This document shows, one piece after another, positions 6,128 through 8,745 of a stretch of DNA of 8,745 nucleotides (the first letter of the stretch is position 1; each line of letters opens with the position of its first letter). The translations under genes were made by a program, and so were the position numbers. This stretch comes from an uncultured Pseudodesulfovibrio sp. (GTDB lineage: Bacteria > Desulfobacterota > Desulfovibrionia > Desulfovibrionales > Desulfovibrionaceae). The DNA is taken from the NCBI GenBank assembly GCA_947259235.1, contig CAMYLL010000089.1:1-8745 (forward strand), written 5' to 3'. The notes under the pieces are model-generated. The model was given only the letters and a program-made list of their open reading frames with translations, had not been told where the DNA came from and made no database searches.

Positions 6128-7384
6128 ATGATCGAGATCGCAGTCTGCACCGACCAGGAGCCTCCCCTTCCCCTGGTCATGAACACCGGTGACGTGGAGA
6201 AATCCGAGACGGACAAACCCGAGGGCGCGCCCCTCTACTCTTCGCTGCGCGGCTTCCGCGAGCACGTCTTTCCGGGCGTGAGCGAAGCCAAATGGAACGA
6301 CTGGCGCTGGCAGATCGCCAACCGGATTCTGGACGTGGACATGGTCGAGAAGGTCCTCGGCTACTCCCGTGCCGGTTCCATGCCCCTGGGCAAGGGACTG
6401 CCCATGGCCGTGACGCCCTACTACCTCGGCGTGACCGCCGTGGCCGGTTCCACCGGGCTGCGCCGGTGCATTGAGCCGACCATTCACGAGTTCGTCATGG
6501 ACTCGGGCGAGGCGGAGGACCCCCTTGGCGAGGAAGGCCACATGATCGTGCCCGGCATCGTCCATCGCTACCCGGACCGCGTGCTGTTCCTGGCCACCGA
6601 CTACTGCTCGACCTACTGCCGCTACTGCACCCGGTCGCGGCTGGTGGGCAAGGGCGCGCGCAGACACGACACCAAGAAGTGGAAGAACGCCATCGCCTAC
6701 ATCAGGAACACGCCCGCCATCCGCGACGTCCTGCTGTCCGGCGGCGACCCGCTGACCCTGCCCGACGACCGGCTCGACTGGCTGCTGACGGAGCTGCGCG
6801 CCATCCCCCATGTGGAGATAATCCGCATCGGGACCAAGGTTCCCGCGGTGCTGCCCCAGCGCATCACGCCCCAGCTGGTGGCCATGCTACGCAAGCATCA
6901 CCCGCTCTTCATGAGCGTGCATTTCGCCCATCCCGACGAGCTGACGGAGGAGACCGTGCGCGCGTGCTCCATGCTGGCCGACGCGGGCATTCCCCTGGGC
7001 AGCCAGACCGTGCTGCTCAAGGGCGTCAACGATGACGTCGACACCATGAAACGGCTGATGCAGGGACTGCTCAGAGCCCGCGTCCGCCCCTATTATCTCT
7101 ATCAGTGCGACCCCATCCCCGGCTCGCACCACTTCAGGACGCGCGTCGAGAAGGGACTTGAGATCATCCAGGGACTGCGGGGCCACACCTCGGGCTACGC
7201 CGTTCCGAGCTACGTCATCGACGCCCCCGGCGGCGGCGGCAAGATCCCCCTGCTCCCGGAATACTACGTGGGCAGGGACGAGCGCGGCGTTATCCTGCGC
7301 AACTACGAAGGCAACATTTATACGTACCCCGACCCCGAGCCCACGGCCGTTCATGCGCCCGGGCTCCTTGAGGAAGTGAAATGA
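6128..7384 (+). CDS. kamA: Radical SAM lysine 2,3-aminomutase family protein (KamA-like)
   Basis: 418 aa, full family length. Known family reaction: PLP- and SAM-dependent shift of an alpha-amino group to the beta carbon (lysine to beta-lysine). Visible motifs: WNDWRWQIANRI; the [4Fe-4S] motif CxxxCxxC (C160, C164, C167) followed by TR (R169, the carboxylate-binding Arg position); LLSGGDPL; QCD with D328; and DAPGGGGK with D365 and PLP lysine K372. D328 and D365 are 37 residues apart, exactly as Asp293 and Asp330 in the Clostridium enzyme, which bind the substrate epsilon-amino group, so lysine is favoured over glutamate. Odd: the C-terminal zinc cysteines are absent, and the Cys268 position is Asp303. 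SD GAGAGGA ends 7 nt before ATG 6128. The stop overlaps the next start as ATGA. It is too long for EpmB. The true substrate is not proven. Confidence 0.92.
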   Translation: MIEIAVCTDQEPPLPLVMNTGDVEKSETDKPEGAPLYSSLRGFREHVFPGVSEAKWNDWRWQIANRILDVDMVEKVLGYSRAGSMPLGKGLPMAVTPYYLGVTAVAGSTGLRRCIEPTIHEFVMDSGEAEDPLGEEGHMIVPGIVHRYPDRVLFLATDYCSTYCRYCTRSRLVGKGARRHDTKKWKNAIAYIRNTPAIRDVLLSGGDPLTLPDDRLDWLLTELRAIPHVEIIRIGTKVPAVLPQRITPQLVAMLRKHHPLFMSVHFAHPDELTEETVRACSMLADAGIPLGSQTVLLKGVNDDVDTMKRLMQGLLRARVRPYYLYQCDPIPGSHHFRTRVEKGLEIIQGLRGHTSGYAVPSYVIDAPGGGGKIPLLPEYYVGRDERGVILRNYEGNIYTYPDPEPTAVHAPGLLEEVK

Positions 7385-8379
7385 ATATCGGCATGACCTA
7401 TGACCTCAAGGACGACTACCTCAAGCAGGGACTGTCGTGCGAGGAGGCCGCGGAATTCGACTCCGACGTCACCATCTCCGGCATCGAACAGGTGCTCACC
7501 GCCCTTGGCCACACCGTGGACCGCATCGGCAACGTCGGGGCCCTGGTCTCGCGCCTGGCCGCCGGCCACAGCTGGGACATGGTCTTCAACATCGCCGAGG
7601 GGCTCAATGGACTGGGGCGCGAGGCCCAGGTCCCGGCCCTGCTCGATGCGTGGTCCATCCCCTACACCTTTTCCGGGCCGGAGCTGATGACCCTGACCCT
7701 GCACAAGGGCAGGACCAACGCCGTGGCCCGCTCCATGGGCGTGCCCACCGCCGATTACGCCGTGGTCACCCGCATGGAGGACCTGGACAGGATCACCATG
7801 CCCTATCCGCTCTTTGCCAAGCCCGTGGCCGAGGGCACGAGCAAGGGCATCAGCAGCCGGTCCGTGATCCACAACGCCGATGAGCTGCGCGAGGTCTGCG
7901 CCGACCTGCTGGCCACCTTCCGCCAGCCGGTGCTGGTCGAGACCTACCTGCCCGGCCGCGAGTTCACCGTGGGCCTGCTGGGCAGCGGCGACGACAGCCG
8001 GGTGGCCGGAATCATCGAGGTCACGGCTATGGGCGGCGGCGACGCCACGGCATACACCTATGAGAACAAGCAGGACTGGACCCGGCGCGTGGCCTACTCG
8101 CTGGTGGACGACGAGGCGGCACAGGCCGCAGCCCAGCTTGCCCTGGGCGCGTGGCGCAGCCTGGGCTGCCTGGACGCTGGCCGGGTGGACGTCCGCCTGG
8201 ATTCCGACGGGGCGCCCCGGTTCATCGAGGTAAACCCGCTGCCCGGGCTCAACCCGGAGAGCTCGGACCTGCCGATACTGTGGCGTCTGGGCGGCAAATC
8301 ATACGAAGAACTGATCGGAGAAATCTTTCACTCCGCCGTCCGCCGCAAGGCGCAAAACGGCGACCGCCGCGAGGCATAA
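7381..8379 (+). CDS. ATP-grasp ligase, D-Ala-D-Ala ligase-like
   Basis: 332 aa. It belongs to the ATP-grasp fold, which joins a carboxylate to an amine through an acyl-phosphate, using ATP. Visible features in order: N-terminal Rossmann-like part with VFNIAEGLNGLGREAQVPALL and IPYTFSG (Ddl-like); the nucleotide-binding segment PLFAKPVAEGTSKGI; VLVETYLPGREFTVGLLG; then D270 (RVDVRLD) and E283/N285 in FIEVNPLPGLNPESSDLP, the magnesium-binding set. No signal peptide; cytosolic. It starts inside the aminomutase stop codon (ATGA, 4-bp overlap) with GAGG at 7370-7373, so it is translationally coupled to it. A housekeeping cell-wall Ddl is possible but less likely, given the partner genes and a second ligase straight after. 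The amino-acid substrates cannot be read from sequence. Confidence 0.88.
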   Translation: MNIGMTYDLKDDYLKQGLSCEEAAEFDSDVTISGIEQVLTALGHTVDRIGNVGALVSRLAAGHSWDMVFNIAEGLNGLGREAQVPALLDAWSIPYTFSGPELMTLTLHKGRTNAVARSMGVPTADYAVVTRMEDLDRITMPYPLFAKPVAEGTSKGISSRSVIHNADELREVCADLLATFRQPVLVETYLPGREFTVGLLGSGDDSRVAGIIEVTAMGGGDATAYTYENKQDWTRRVAYSLVDDEAAQAAAQLALGAWRSLGCLDAGRVDVRLDSDGAPRFIEVNPLPGLNPESSDLPILWRLGGKSYEELIGEIFHSAVRRKAQNGDRREA

Positions 8380-8383
8380 CGCA

Positions 8384-8745
8384 ATGAGAAAAACTGCCGC
8401 CATCGTCAGAAACCGCGTCCCGCGCGGAGCCGCCAGCGACGTGGCCGACGTCATAGCCCAGAGCCGCTTCGTCAGCCGCGTCCTGCGCGAGCTGGGCTGG
8501 AGCGTGGTCGAGGTGGAGCTCGGCTCCGACCTGGGCGAGGCCGTGAACACCCTGCAGGGCATCCGCCCGGCGGTGGTCTTCAACCTCGTGGAGAGCATCA
8601 TGGACTCCGACGAGCTGGCCAACCTGACCCCGGTCATCTTCCGCAAGCTCGGCCTGCCCTTCACCGGCGCGGACAGCTCGGTCCTGTTCCTGACCAACGA
8701 TAAGCTGGCCGCCAAGCGGCACATGCAGTCGGTGGGCCTGCCCAC
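8384..8745 (+). CDS. Second ATP-grasp ligase, D-Ala-D-Ala ligase-like, 3' end outside window
   Basis: Open from ATG 8384 to the window edge (120 complete codons), 4 bp after the previous stop, with GAGG at 8371-8374. The visible N-terminal part resembles D-Ala-D-Ala ligase: VVFNLVESIMDSDELANLTPVIFRKLGLPFTGADSS, then LTNDKLAAKRHMQSVGLP, the usual run into the ATP-binding domain. It differs clearly from the preceding ligase (VFNLVES versus VFNIAEG; NDKLAAK versus HKGRTNA), so the two are old paralogues rather than a recent duplication. The catalytic half is not visible, so activity cannot be judged. Most likely it adds a second bond or a second partner in the same pathway. Confidence 0.82.
   Translation, partial: MRKTAAIVRNRVPRGAASDVADVIAQSRFVSRVLRELGWSVVEVELGSDLGEAVNTLQGIRPAVVFNLVESIMDSDELANLTPVIFRKLGLPFTGADSSVLFLTNDKLAAKRHMQSVGLP

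Noticed and set aside
8249..8745. Minus-strand frames over the end of the window (157 and 148 aa)
   Set aside because: They are antisense to the second ATP-grasp gene, which continues off the edge and shows Ddl-like motifs and operon spacing.

Overview
The window is GC-rich, tightly packed, and every supported gene reads left to right on the + strand. Gene content (a glycogen-synthase/phosphorylase fusion, a sigma-54 activator, a KamA-type radical SAM aminomutase, and GC-rich codons) suggests a delta-proteobacterium, most likely a Desulfovibrio/Pseudodesulfovibrio relative. That placement is inference from gene style, not from a marker gene.

Layout. (1) Positions 1-3614: the 3' part of a very large glycogen-metabolism gene that enters from the left. 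It encodes a GT3-type glycogen synthase C-terminal half joined to a complete Thermotoga-type alpha-glucan phosphorylase (GT35). (2) 3615-3781: a non-coding gap with a perfect 12-bp GC-rich hairpin. (3) 3782-5200: a complete sigma-54 activator (receiver-like domain, AAA+ domain, Fis-type HTH). Its receiver keeps the phospho-acceptor Asp but has lost the conserved Thr and Lys. (4) 5201-5459: an unusually structured 259-bp control region. It holds repeated GGAAC-N5-GTTCC-like palindromes, a pair of inverted hairpins, a T8 terminator, an AT-rich stretch and a good -24/-12 sigma-54 promoter candidate at 5406-5421. (5) 5460-8745: a five-gene operon that runs off the right edge. It encodes a small cytosolic beta-rich protein, a small exported beta-rich protein, a lysine 2,3-aminomutase family enzyme, and two consecutive D-Ala-D-Ala-ligase-like ATP-grasp ligases. 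Junctions are tight (17-bp overlap, 34-bp gap, ATGA overlap, 4-bp gap).

How it may fit together: the sigma-54 activator probably binds the palindromes upstream of the -24/-12 promoter and switches on the operon. The aminomutase would make a beta-amino acid (beta-lysine is the best guess from conserved substrate-binding Asp residues). The two ATP-grasp ligases would then join it through amide bonds to other carboxylates or amino acids. The product is unknown; a beta-amino-acid-containing small peptide or osmolyte is a reasonable hypothesis. This regulator-plus-operon unit is the best candidate for an undescribed system in the window.
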